Below are positions 1-10,818 of a stretch of 64,000 nucleotides of DNA, one piece after another. Origin of the DNA: Opeltia flavorubescens (lineage: Eukaryota; Ascomycota; Lecanoromycetes; Teloschistales; Teloschistaceae); NCBI GenBank assembly GCA_000442125.1, contig KE546977.1:1240001-1304000 (forward strand). Direction: 5' to 3'. The position numbers and the translations under genes were made by a program. Below the pieces are notes generated by a model that worked only from the letters and a program-made list of their open reading frames with translations, ran no database searches and was not told the origin of the DNA. Within the stretch, counting starts at the first letter, position 1. Each line of letters starts with the position of its first letter.

Positions 1-431
1 GACAGAGATTAGCTACACCCTTAGCTTGGTCGACAATTTTCTTTTGTTCTGGTTAATTCCTGTAATTTGCACGTGTTTTCGTTAGACTGATACCACTTTG
101 TCTTGAATTGGTTTTTGATTGCTCAATACCCCCTACTCAGCTGTTCCGATCTTTTCGATACCCCAAGCTAATGGACAAATTGTTTCCGGGCGATATGTTG
201 GCTTAGTCGTCAGTCGCATTTTAATAATTAATAGATAGCAACGGATTCTTATTCACGAAGAACATTTTCACTAGAATAAAAAGTGACGACGCTTTGGTTG
301 CAGGCATTGATGGGCACGTGACGAGTGTGCCTCGCCATGTTCGAGTACGCTATGAATTAGATGCAGATGCAGGCGCAGGGCGCTTTCAAGCGGTGAGGAT
401 TCGGGGCCCTGTATTTCTAAGCAATCAGGCA

Positions 432-438
432 TGAGTCA
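432..438. promoter_or_regulatory. GCN4/CPC1-type site TGAGTCA (distal)
   Basis: TGAGTCA, in the context ATGAGTCAC, is the core recognised by Gcn4/CpcA bZIP proteins on the reverse strand. It lies about 900 bp before the bZIP start codon. Fungal cpcA genes are known to carry such elements in their own promoters; autoregulation here is inference. Confidence 0.45.
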
Positions 439-897
439 CAACCCAAGGCGCCAATAAAATGGGCCTTCGCAAACACCTGCCTCGATGGAGTTTAAGTAGA
501 TCAGAGAGCCATCAAGGTGTGATTGCGTATTGCTGCTTCAGGGACCCGATGAGGAAACAAACGTGGGGTGCATCGAAGGTACATGCTTCCCTTCACCGAC
601 CGTTCATCGAGTCTGGGTCCCAGAATACCATAAGTCCTTTCATCAAAACCTTTACTTGGCACGATAAAACGGTGATTCGTATATGTTTCAACAAGCTGGT
701 GTACGTATGGAGTTGACCCTGGCCTTTGGCTGCCTGGAAATCCGCAACGGTACGGAAGTATATCCGTATTCCACGTTGGTTTGGCGCTATCAATTACTTC
801 GTACCGTGTGCGATGAATTGAAGGCAGTGATTGGTGGATAAACGAAGCTACGGCTGTTCGAGGAAGCATTTGCGCACTGTGAACGCGAATTTGAGCA

Positions 898-903
898 ATG
901 TGA
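898..903 (+). promoter_or_regulatory. Minimal upstream ORF (ATG-stop)
   Basis: An ATG immediately followed by TGA, a one-codon upstream ORF, if transcription starts before it. It overlaps the edge of the proximal AP-1-type site, so it may lie in the promoter and not the leader; the transcription start is unknown. Confidence 0.25.
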
Positions 904-907
904 CTCA
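901..907. promoter_or_regulatory. GCN4/CPC1-type site TGACTCA (proximal)
   Basis: A perfect TGACTCA in the context GTGACTCAT, the consensus half-site pair bound by Gcn4-like bZIP dimers, about 440 bp before the bZIP start. Together with the site at 432 this gives two elements upstream of a gene that encodes a protein of the same DNA-binding family. Confidence 0.55.
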
Positions 908-974
908 TACTCAGAAGTCGGACCCCTGCAATTGTAACTTCAGCCCCGCCAAATTCGCTCCTTCCTCCCACGCA

Positions 975-983
975 ATGCGCTAA
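975..983 (+). promoter_or_regulatory. Upstream ORF Met-Arg-stop
   Basis: ATG CGC TAA, a two-codon reading frame about 360 bp before the likely main start. GCN4-type mRNAs use short upstream ORFs for reinitiation control; that it acts so here is inference from the family. Confidence 0.35.
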
Positions 984-1107
984 GTTTCCGCCCGCAATTT
1001 GGCCTGTCGCCTTTAAAGTCCAAGTAATCCCCGGTTTCTGCCTGGCTTCTCCTTCTTTTCTTCCTTCACTCTTCACATTGATTACAACCACAGAATACAA
1101 GACATCC

Positions 1108-1131
1108 ATGGAACACATGGCTGCCTTGTAA
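1108..1131 (+). promoter_or_regulatory. Upstream ORF MEHMAAL-stop
   Basis: Seven codons (with a second in-frame ATG at 1117) ending in TAA at 1129-1131. No other ATG occurs between this stop and the ATG at 1344, so a scanning ribosome would meet this ORF last before the main frame. The arrangement resembles the short upstream ORFs of fungal cpcA/cpc-1 leaders. Confidence 0.5.
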
Positions 1132-1343
1132 ACCTGTTCACTTCACTGTTTTTCTATCTACAAGATAGACTCACTTTCAAACAACGTAACAAACTCCACT
1201 CAATTAATTCACTCCTCAGATCTTCCTTCCCAGGAATATCTGAATCGTAGCTGTGCTTCACGCTCACGCTCCCTTTCGTGCTTCACCGCCAACTTCACCA
1301 CGTTCGACTTCACGTCCTTCGTCACGGATTACCAGCAGTCATC

Positions 1344-2613
1344 ATGGCCTACCCAACCCCAATCATTGCGGCTCCCCACGCCTACAAATACACCACATTT
1401 TGCACCAGATCACGAGGCAGACTTTGTACTCTTCCCCTCGCAAACCACGAATTCGACCCAGGCTCGCAGGATTTCCGAGCTTGCGCCGGCGACATCTCGT
1501 ACTCTCCCTAACCGACCCCACCTTGCTTCAACCTTCAACGATTTCCAACATTTGAACCAACGTAGTCACTCTACTCAGCAGCCAGCCACTTCTTCCTCTG
1601 CAGCATCGGTTAGTCCCATTCAAAACCGACGAGTGAGCGATCTCATCCAAGCAACTGGACTCGGTTCTCCGGCATCTACTCAACGGTCTCCATCTTTTGG
1701 TCGCGCAATGCAGTCTCCTCAACATAAATCATATTCAGCACCGTCTTTGCATTCTTCCACAGTGGAGCGTGCTCATCACTCTATCTCTCAGTTTGCAGAA
1801 AATACAGAAAGTATGGGTCTTCAACAATCATTTAGCATGGCGGGTTTCGAGGGTATGCAAGGTAAAGAGCCCCGCTCGAGCTCACTCTCATCACCCTCGC
1901 TGACATGCTCCACCTCAGGCTCTGGACCTTGGGATGGCTTCAGTGATGAGCCTGCTGGGTTTGACGTGCCTGAACAATCAATCGGCGGAGAGTATTTTGT
2001 CAACTACAACGACTCAACATCGAGTTTTCCAACGCTCGAGCACTCGTCGTCCACAGAGTCGCAGACGATATCGCCTTCACAGATGCACATCTCGCAACCG
2101 GCATCTGGAGCGTTGACTTACCAGTCAACTCCCCAGACCGACTTCTTGGATTCACCTGCATGTTTCAGCAATGATCCTTCCCCTAACTGGACATGTACAG
2201 AGTCCCCCGCCATCCATGATACCTCTGACTTTGATCCAAACATGCCGACAATGCAAATGTTCCCGGAGCTCCCCGGAAACGACACAAAAGATATCGTCGC
2301 CCCCGAGCCTGTCCCTCCAAAGTCAGTGGTTATGTCTCGGAAAGGCTCATCCCCAGGCAAAGCATCACCGAATGCCCGTCCGGTCGGCATCACTAAGAAA
2401 AAGAAGAGTCGAGGTCCTCTACCCGACATCAAGGTTGATCCGAATGACCCAATAGCCGTCAAGCGTGCTCGGAATACCGCAGCAGCACGTACCTCACGGG
2501 AGAAAAAGGCAATGAGAGTCGAGTTCCTGGAACAAGAGCTGGAACTCTGGAAAAATCGAGCCATCGCAGCAGGTTGGCAGGACGAGGATGAGGGGGAGTA
2601 TGAACCGATATGA
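1344..2613 (+). CDS. bZIP transcription factor, GCN4/CPC1 family (apparent N-terminal frame break)
   Basis: The C-terminal 50 residues contain a Gcn4-type basic region (KRARNTAAARTSREKK) followed by a short zipper ending in ELELWKNRA, as in CpcA/Cpc1, the activator of general amino-acid control. The rest is Ser/Pro/Thr-rich with acidic patches, as expected of an activation domain. The long open frame has no ATG in its first part: the only suitable start, ATG 1344 with good context, lies in another frame and reads MAYPTPIIAAP up to a CCCC run at 1374-1377. With three C instead of four, the frame would continue into TPTNTPHFAPDHEADFVLF and give about 422 residues. A homopolymer error in the assembly is the simplest reading. 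No splice donor lies between the ATG and the conserved part. Family call is good; orthology to cpcA itself is probable, not certain. Confidence 0.8.
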
Positions 2614-4560
2614 TAAGGAAGTGGATAATGGTGTTTTGTTATGCATGCGTTTTTTGGGGTTGGGTATCAGTCCGTCGGTCGGCAGTCTTCAAGCGTGGGT
2701 GCTAGGCTGTGCGGTCGATCGGTATGCGGGGACGATGACTTTTCCTTTCTTTTTCTTTCTTGATGGAACACGCGCTTACCGCCTGCGATTTTGTTTTGTG
2801 GCCTTTGGCACTGCAGCTGTTGAACGTTTCTTGATGCCTCGCTTGCGGGGCTCGAGAATTTCTTCGGCTTCTTGGTCTTTTACTTTTTCCTTTTGCTTGC
2901 AACGGCCGGTTCTGATGTCTCTACTTGAGGTGGATTGACTCGTGGCCTGTATGCGTGAGCTCCTAACGAATACAATGATGGATACTTGCTTGCTTTAATA
3001 ATAATGGTATGCGAGGGCATGTTTTTTGCATGCAGGATATGGTAGTTGAAGAAAATACATATGCGGATTCTACATTCTTTATATCTTTACCATTAGTCTT
3101 GCAAGTGACTGTAATATATGCCCTGATGTGTCAAGGTCTACTTGAATTGTGGAAGAGAAGCAGAGTGAGCCATGGTAGACTGTAGTGAAATTGGATTGTG
3201 ACAGCTTTGTATATTTTCTTTGAATGTCTGACTACTTCGATTCTCCGCCGCCTCCCCAGCACCATCACCCTTCCCTGCCTATGTGTCCAGTGGTTCGAAG
3301 CGATACAATTCCGTCGGCCTGACTTCCTCATTCCTATGAAACATCCCTTGGTTCCGCCTATCCTTCCATGCCTCTTTTTTTCCAGCCAATTTATCCACGC
3401 GTAATCAATCAACGGCGGTCCGAAGCGATATATTGCCCTAGGCTTCGTTCCTTATTCCCATCGCATAGCCTTTGTATCCAACTATTCGTCCATCCATCCA
3501 TCTATACTTGCTTGCTTGGAAGAGAGGAGAGCGATGATGGTTCCTGCGTGTGGTTTGGTGGTAGGGTTTGAGGGGGGAATGGGTGTATGATGAGTAGAAG
3601 TGGAGGGGGGGATGGTGGAGAGGTGTGGTGTTCGCTGGTGCTGGTGGGTTGGTGTTCCTTCCCCACCCCTTCCTCCATCAACTTCGTTCCCTGATTCCTT
3701 GGTGCCGGTGGGTTGGTATTCGAAGTTTTCGATATTTATTTCTCTCACGCAGGCCCCTCTCCAAGCTGTTCTTTTTTTCTTTCCCTTCTTCCCTTAGGTG
3801 CTTTTCGTTTTTTCTTTCTTTCTTTGAGTTTTGGGGCTGGATTTGTTAGCCGGGGTTGCTATTGCCCCATGAAGGGCTTTTTTCTCTCTTTTTTCTTGCA
3901 GTATCCTTCTCTGATTGCTTTGGATACTCTTCTCCTTTTATCTCCTTGGAATCTTAGGGCTGGGGGTTTGGTGTGGCTTTTGAAGACTTAGTTTTTCGTA
4001 CGGCATGTCTCTTTTCATTACTTTGTGTCCGGGTATGCCTTCCGAGGTATGTTGCTCTTCCATTTTTTGTGACGGCTTTGCCACCTCCCTTTTTTTTGCA
4101 ATTGATTTCGAGCCATTCAAGCTTCAAAATTTCTTACCTGCTTATAAATTACTTGCTGCTTGGCCGGTTGGCGAATTGAATTAAGACCACGAGGCTGGCA
4201 GGTAGAGAATCTGCCTTGAGACACACTAATGCAAGGCGAATGCCTGATTGAGCGACGACGAGGCTTTCAAGTTCGGCTGAAGCTGCCATTTTGGTGGCAA
4301 ATGCCCACCACGCAATTATAAACGATGCTTGTGATAGGGTACAAGATGTATAGATACATTAATTCTGTAAGTGGGGCTATGGATATTGTACATGGATCAA
4401 TGAAATGATGGACTTACCATTTCGTTACTTGGTGCACCCGGTATTAGGAAACTTTAGGAAGAACGTGCTAGGATTGTCTCTACAATTCATCGTCCTGCCT
4501 GGCAGAGAGTCTGAAGCGAGCATGACCTACAGCTAACAGTGCCTTCATCCTGCTCAAGGG
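2614..4560. other. Gene-poor region, 2 kb
   Basis: Short open frames on both strands have no domain or convincing splice structure. The plus strand from about 3560 to 4110 is strongly pyrimidine-rich. Two stretches near 3293-3345 and 3417-3469 look like diverged copies (both contain CGAAGCGATA followed by a TTCC-rich tail). The first few hundred bases are presumably the 3' UTR of the bZIP gene. Confidence 0.4.
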
Positions 4561-4581
4561 AATTTCATCACAAGGAGGGAT

Positions 4582-4956
4582 TCAAGTTGCAAGAATGATG
4601 GGGAGTTGGTCTGGTCCTCTGGAAATTCGATTTTGGAAGCCTGACACGATTGTCTCGAGCTCGCATTCATGTCCGTCATGCCTCGCGCATAGCGAATGCT
4701 TGACTGGAAGGATCCAATCGTACCATTGATCGCCCATGACCGACTTGATATTACGGAAAGGGCCAAGACCCCAAGGGTTTTCACCGGGCTTACTGTGCAA
4801 GATGGCGAATGCTCTATAGTTCGAAGGCTGCGCGGTAAAGCTTATTGAGAAAGTAATTCTAATGCTGACCTGCCATGAACAGAAATGGTCCATTTTCTGG
4901 ACACATCTAAGGGTCGGCAGCATCGTTCCAACCTCTTTCAACCACTGCAACGGCAC
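4582..4956 (-). pseudogene. DHHC-type palmitoyltransferase relic C
   Basis: The minus strand reads RCVQKMDHFCSW (4878-4889 covers DHFC), the signature of the DHHC cysteine-rich domain in fungal PFA5-like protein S-acyltransferases. After a possible short intron (GTCAGC to CGCAG) it continues PGENPWGLGPFRNIKSVMG and DWILPVKHS, resembling the segment that follows the last membrane span in that family (NPWDLG...NWKSVMG). The membrane-spanning stretch that should lie between is missing and no zinc-binding N-terminal half of the domain precedes it, so this is a decayed fragment. Comparison with the family is from memory of its motifs. Confidence 0.55.
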
Positions 4957-5028
4957 TCAAGATAAAATGGTTCATACATCGGATGATGTCCGTGCACCAA
5001 GACTTCACAAATTTTACATGCGAAACGT

Positions 5029-5310
5029 CTTCACATGTGACATTGACGGACGACCAATCTGGTGTTCTAGTGTGTGGATTGGAAGCTTGACAGAGCTCAC
5101 CACTGCCGTGAAGCGGGAAGCTGTGTTCGGAAGATGGATCACTTTTGTCTTTGGTATACCTGCCCTCCGGGAATCCTCTAGGGTCGGTGACATCGTGTCT
5201 GAGACCAGCCAAAAAGGTTTTCGTTCAATTGAAGGACGATCATCAGCCGTCAATGCGTTGGCTGGCCCAAGAGGAGGTGCTTTTTTAAGGTATGTTAGGG
5301 CAATTTCCCT
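5029..5310 (+). pseudogene. DHHC-type palmitoyltransferase relic A
   Basis: The plus strand encodes [12 protein letters not shown], then after a one-base loss at about 5070 [16 protein letters not shown] and [12 protein letters not shown] (DHFC at 5137-5148). A shrunken 28-bp intron-like segment (GTATAC to CTCTAG, 5154-5181) is followed by VGDIVSETSQKG. This matches the order of a PFA5-like DHHC domain: C-x2-C, HHC, C-x4-DH(H/F)C, W, VG(G)IVSETS. It then runs into a stretch (SSAVNALAGPRGGAF) also found in relic B. The frame loss, short intron and absent flanks mark it as a pseudogene fragment, in the orientation opposite to relic C. Confidence 0.6.
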
Positions 5311-5676
5311 TCCTATCTCGACCCCGAAATGACCTTGTTCCGTTTACTTCCAAAGAGTTCGTCTTTTACTGGCAATGGTCACCTAGATGATTCTGAAATG
5401 CCATAGGGGATACGGCCAGTGATGCCGTTGCACGGCCGTATCATTACGATTACAGAGAATTGGAAATCAGACCAATATGGCTAGGTCAAAGAGGACAAAA
5501 ACATCCAGCTGTTAAAGGCAAGGTAACGTGCTAGGTAACCCACTTTGCCAGATTATTTAGTCACTGACACCGCCTCCCCCGATTCTCCGTGGGCTCTTCG
5601 AAATAGCTGCTTCATAGACAGCTGCTCTACAAAACTCTATACCTAGAAATTAGCGGTACCCCGTACTGGCTGTTGC

Positions 5677-7011
5677 TTAAAGCTTGATCAACTCGACAAC
5701 CATGAAGTATTGCTGTTGTAACTCAGTTGCGTATTCACTTGTGAAGACAGTCATCTTGACAGTCCGATCTCCAAGAACGTCTTTGTGGTCCGCAAGCAGA
5801 TAGCTGATTCCCACTCCATGCGGAGTCCCGAGGAGTGCTCTTGCGTCGTCTCCTTCGAACTTTTCTCTTCCGGACTCCGAGGTCCGAGCTCTGATGTCGA
5901 AGGATTTTCCGGGCCTAGCGGTATGACAGAATTAGCTCTCTGCTATGATCTTTCATCGCTTAGAGCTGAAGGAATTTCTGAAGACAACAAAGCGACAAAA
6001 GACCAGCATCCGTATGCAGAACGACTTTCGGCACCCTTCAAAACACGCTCTCACAGGGAAAGTAGCTTAAGGGATGAGCCTTACCACGGCAGGTACAGAG
6101 TACGATGTTCTATATCAAAGATATCGTCAATGACCCCTCTGGTATCATTGTTGATCATGTTTTCCCGGAAGATGTATCTCAGATTCCCTGCTTGGTCGCC
6201 AGCATATTTCGCCCACAGAATCCAAACCAGATCAGACCATCGGTGATATTTCGGCAGCATTTCGCGAATCTCATATGGCGAAGGCCTAGGCATACCATGA
6301 TCCCTGTAGTAACCGATTATGTTCTGCTCAGGGCTTGTATTTTGCACCGCGATTATCGCCCCACTCTTCGGGATGAAGGAATTGAGATATGTCCCACCGC
6401 TTTGTTCCTAAAGGCAGCTCACTCAATTCTTGGTCACACTACTTCGGGCAGCAAACTTAGATTGGTGTGTGTCAACTTACTGTGGCCCGATGTCCATTCT
6501 GGTTGATAAAATCTACATTGTATTGGTTGAGTGCGGCCTTGACAATGTCCGCTTGATTGGTGGAAACTCCAAGGCCTTTTACGGCATCTAGAATGTTGGG
6601 TTCTATGGTGCGAGGGTAGTCGTCGGCTAATGACCATCCCCCGTCGTCGCCCAAGACGTCTTCTTGGCGGATTCTTACGGGACCGTTCGGGTTGCCTTGT
6701 CGGATAAGTTGGAGATACCTCCCGCCTTTGCACCAAGCGTTGTAGTATGTCAATGTCCGGGTTTGTGCTTGTCTTCTGAGGTGAGGTGTTGGTCCGTCTC
6801 TCCCATGGGTTGACGTGAGCGAAGTATTGGCATAGGTGGTCCCAAGAGCAACGACATTCTCGATTGAGAGATCTTCATCGCGGGTCTCAAGCACATTGTT
6901 TGCTTTCGACTCGGATTGGATCGCATTGAAGACGAAGAATATAAAGATTGAGAGAGCAAGCATGAAGAAAGCTGCTTGGTGCCAACGAGCTTTGAGTGGC
7001 TTTGATGCCAT
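5677..7011 (-). CDS. Orphan fungal membrane-anchored protein, 363 aa
   Basis: Three exons (7011-6481, 6407-6085, 5914-5677) with clean junctions (GTAAGT...TTTAG, 73 bp; GTAAGG...CTAG, 170 bp) give a continuous 363-residue product. Residues 12-33 form one hydrophobic segment near the N-terminus (AAFFMLALSIFIFFVFNAIQ), which fits a signal anchor with the bulk outside or in the lumen. Downstream are YYNAWCKGGRYLQLIRQGN, a Trp/Tyr-rich centre (SDLVWILWAKYAGDQAGNLRY) and a C-terminal LLGTPHGVGISYLLADHK block. I recognise this as a recurring type of uncharacterised Pezizomycotina protein but know no function. The ATG at 7011 was chosen because the upstream in-frame start would be TTG. It sits intact between DHHC relics. 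Confidence 0.75.
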
Positions 7012-7980
7012 ATTGCAAGGAGAGGCAGAACAAGAACGGATTATGGACAATAGGACATGATGGGATCGAAGAAAGCAGCTGGACAAACTGAAAGGTCTAG
7101 AGAATATCCTGTGTGATTCCAGGAGTTCTTCATAAAATGATTAAATGCTTCACATCCCCATTCACAAACCCATCTGAGAATCTTCATATTCATGACCTGG
7201 CAAGTCCTATGGCTTGTATGCACGAGACCACGATGTCTTCTTCACCTTTATTGAAATGGAGCATTCATTATCGTGTTCAGGTTTCAATATGTAGAGCCAT
7301 TAATTACGTGTTCAGCATAATGATGCGGAGGCTGATTGATTAGCCGTCAGAAGGAAAAAATCAGAGTAAATAAACGCCATCCCCCAACGATAGCTAACTA
7401 TGTGTGGCCCCTTTTTGGCGGGCAAATTCATCTGGTAATAGCGATCAGGGAGTAAGAAACGGCTTGCTGTCATCTGCTTTTGCAGGAGTCCTTTACGAAG
7501 CATGGCATAGATGGAGGTTTGCAAAAGCGACAGATACCGGCCTCTTGTAATCTTGCATCTTCTGTAATGGAAGTTCGCACAGCTTACTACAGCTTACTAC
7601 CTCAGTGAGTGATTCATCCAATAAGGGTATATATGTCCAATAATGATCCGATAGAGATATATCAATGTAGACTTCCTTAGTCTCCGGGCGTTCTCCGCCA
7701 GCAGAATAATATCCGAAATTTACCCTCCCCACTAAACCTTTTTCACTCATTCTCTAATGTCAATCTCCAAGATTATGGTAGCGACTTCACCGGTTTTTTG
7801 AATCGACACCTCGACTTCAATGGGCTCGGTATCCTGACCTTGGCAGTGATTCAGGGGGTAAGGCTTGGCAAGGTGGGTGTGCCAGGCTTTTTGATTGGCA
7901 TGGGTAGGATATCTGGAGTTTAAACATTGGGAAATAATCTTCATTTTCAGTGCTTTGTCTACTTTCACGAGCATTAGACA
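7012..7980. other. Unassigned region with two minus-strand open frames
   Basis: Minus-strand frames of 75 codons (7974-7747) and 85 codons (7750-7493) lie end to end and overlap by 4 bp. The first ends in a beta-like acidic tail (VEVSIQKTGEVATIILEIDIRE). Neither has a signal peptide or a domain that I recognise. They could be a degraded gene or chance. A direct duplication CAGCTTACTA occurs near 7580-7600. Confidence 0.3.
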
Positions 7981-8330
7981 TTGAAGACAGTTTGTGCGTG
8001 CGGAAGATGGATTATTTTTGTCCGTGATAGGACTTTGAATGCCTTCCCCATTTCCAGGACCGGCGGCATTATCAGTGAGACGGTTTCAAAAATAGTTCGC
8101 AACAGAAATAGAACGATTCCATGCGTCAGGATAATCCTCAGCCGTTGGAGCGTTGGGCGGCACAAGAGGCGGTGCTTGGTTTGAAGGGGGCACTCATTCA
8201 GGAGGCTTTGTCGGGTCCCGGAGAATGTCTACGGAAAGGATCCAGAGTAGGAATGTCTGTAGGATATCCTTCCAAACTCCATTCCAACGGGGCGCGAAAG
8301 ACCTATGATTTGAATTCGTTCCGGTTTTTG
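7981..8330 (+). pseudogene. DHHC-type palmitoyltransferase relic B
   Basis: The plus strand reads CVRKMDYFCP (DYFC at 8010-8021) followed by TGA where the family has Trp. An intron-like segment ends in TTTCCAG at about 8075, after which TGGIISETVSKIVRN resumes. A further stretch reads SSAVGALGGTRGGAWFEGG in another frame, matching SSAVNALAGPRGGAF in relic A, so the two relics share more than the DHHC core and probably descend from one duplicated gene. The stop and lost frame mark it as broken. Confidence 0.55.
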
Positions 8331-10818
8331 ACTTACCCCGGGACATGTAAAATTTGCGTCATGTAAAAATTTAGGAAGGTAAAATGCTGAATTGGGGGAA
8401 GCTGCACCAAGATGGAGACTGGTGGTCGAAGTAAAGATTTTCAACTATGCAATTCGACCGAAGAGCAATCTCGTGAAAGGTTGCAAGAATGAGTGGATTG
8501 AGACGGTAGCTGCGTCCAGCATTGTTCGATTCGTGAAGAGAAGGTGAGGATGGTCTGATGATAGAAATGATCAAGATTGAATGGTTGCGATTATAAGTTT
8601 CCCAAGCTCAACGTGCACCGTCACGATTCCAAGTCCTGCTTGCACGAACAATATCCTAATATGATCCGTCGAATACCACACATTCGTTATTGTCATAATG
8701 CTCAAACTCCAAGCTCAAACGAAGTATCAAAAGATATCAGACATGGATTGTGAACGATCACGTTGATGTCGGCATTGCGCCGATATACAAGGTACGATAC
8801 TTGGCGGACAGGAAACGTTGTACCTCGGAGGCGAGACCTAAGCGACTATAATATAACCTAGCAAGATGGCTCTTGCCTTTGGCGTCGTCTGTGCTCCGGG
8901 CTACAACGGCATAGGTCGGTGAATTGTCTTTGTCAGAGTCGTTTTCGTAGTCGAAAGATGCGTAGAGGTCGAATTGCCGCTGTCGCTTGGGTATCTGAAC
9001 CTTTTCGTAGTCCGACGCTATGGAATATCAACACTGTGAAAGATAGAAAGGAGGGACTGCTTACTATTAATTTGATTGAGTGGCAATCTGCGAAGATCGC
9101 AAGTCTCTGGGTCAAAGACCGCCACTTGATGCTTCTCGTTCATTGGACGCTGTTTTGCATTCCGGCGCTTGTGAGTCGGAAGACACATTGCCCTCTTTAT
9201 ATTCAGCGGTGAGCCAGCGATCCAGAATGGACACCGGTGAGCCTCATGGGAACATGGAAATGGGGAGAGGCATAGCCATAACAAATACGCCGGGCTGCGC
9301 TTCCTGTACCTCCATCACCGGAGCAGCAGGTCCAATAGGTGTCATCTGCGACGTCACAAAACAGTGCGGCTGGCAAGAGGGGGTGAAGGGTCTCGCCCAA
9401 ATAAGCAAACAAATGAGCAGTCAATAGAGTCCGTTCCCTAAGGTTTCGCAGCTGCGATGTTATCCTGCGACAAGGCTAGCGGCAAGGCCTTAACGTATTT
9501 ACGAACCATCGCTTAGGTCTGCCTGATGTAGGTAATCGAAAATGACCAGATCGATTGGAGATGGTGTATTACCATGTGCGGCATGCATTAATTTCGGAGC
9601 GCCCAGTCAATTAAGAGCAGGCTTGGGAGGCATCAGCGGGCGATGAGATGCAGTCATGCCAAGCCGCCACGGTCGCCATGCCAATCATTTATGTTGACCT
9701 CACACCACCTTCTTCCGACTTTATGCTCTATTGTCCTGATCCATCCGGTCTGTTCCACCACGAGGTTCATCAGTACTGCCTTTGTCAGATGCTTTGGTCA
9801 GAGTGACATCAGTTGTCGGGCTCCGAACCAAATGGACTACACTCGTACAAATGAAGGAGACGCTCATTGCGATCAGAAACAAAGATACAAAAGAGTCTGA
9901 GAATCTGTTTCCCGGTACAGGACCTGAAGGGGAGAGAATGGAAGTAAAATATCTTGCTACCAGAGTCTCATACACACTCCAGCCTTGCGGAAAATCAGGA
10001 AAATCAGGAAAATCAACCATGTTGCGGAGTCATTTGGCCACCACCTTCAAAAATCCATGGGCTTATTCTCTATTGTCATCTCCGCTTCATTTTCCTTTGT
10101 TTGACTCCGCCCTGAGCTATTGAAAGAACTGGTGCATCCGATCACAACATATGGTGCATGATTCCGATTTGTACCACCCATATGCTACAGTCAGCCAAAG
10201 CGGCTGAGGGCGCTTCTCATGCTCCAACTTTTTGCAATCTTGTGCGATGTCCTCGAGAAACAGTTTGAATATCAGGTCAATCAAGGTGTCAACTGCTAGT
10301 AATATTCAACCCTGTCAATGCTCAATTACGGAAATATGCATCGGAAATTGTTGGGTCGTAATTTTCTTGAGCGTGTAACACAATATTCTCATAATATTGC
10401 CAGCCTCCGCTTCCTCAGCCTTGTCTTTTGCGACATCACTGCACTTTCTTCTTTCGTAACTGAATGGTGGGTGACTAAATGCGCCTGTAATTTGATTATC
10501 TTCTTTTCGTGAGAGGTGTGCATCCACCGTCTCGGTTTCTGCAAGTTGTCTGATCGTTTCCAATTTTGTACGTGTTTACCGCTTGTCCACCAATGACATG
10601 CCAATCATTCCAATCTCCTGGGTTAGCCTCAGCTGCATGGGCTTTGGGGGTGGAAAGCAGTGCCCATACGGTAGCCTCGTGCGATTCGCGTGAGGCTCTT
10701 TGGAAGAACACCACCACCACACCCGACGATTCAGGCTCTCAGGAGATATATCAACCATTCAGCGTCTCCGAGATGCCTGAAATTCTCGAGGTGCCCGAGG
10801 TGTTATATCGTGTACAAC
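8331..10818. other. Gene-poor region, 2.5 kb
   Basis: No gene is supported. A minus-strand 99-codon frame (10020-9721) with one hydrophobic segment (FVSLFLIAMSVSFICTSVV) could be a small membrane protein, but nothing else supports it; its first codons come from a GGAAAATCA triplication (about 9990-10016). Other frames are short and unrecognised. The last few hundred bases must contain the promoter of the downstream lipase fusion. Confidence 0.35.

Larger units (their letters stand above)
1..1343. other. Upstream region and 5' leader of the bZIP gene
   Basis: No protein gene is supported here. A 205-codon antisense reading frame (501-1118, minus) has no recognisable domain and lies over the leader, so I do not call it. 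What is visible are two AP-1/GCN4-type sites and three short upstream ORFs (listed separately), which suit the promoter and leader of the downstream GCN4-like regulator. Bases 1-430 show nothing I can name. Confidence 0.5.

Noticed and set aside
501-1118. 205-codon minus-strand frame upstream of the bZIP gene
   Set aside because: No domain, no signal, atypical composition, and it covers the leader with its upstream ORFs.
3290-3310. GGTTCGAAGC resembling a tRNA B box
   Set aside because: No matching A box or cloverleaf could be drawn around it.
9721-10020. 99-codon minus-strand frame with one hydrophobic segment
   Set aside because: Low complexity start from a GGAAAATCA repeat and no other support; kept only as a note in the region entry.
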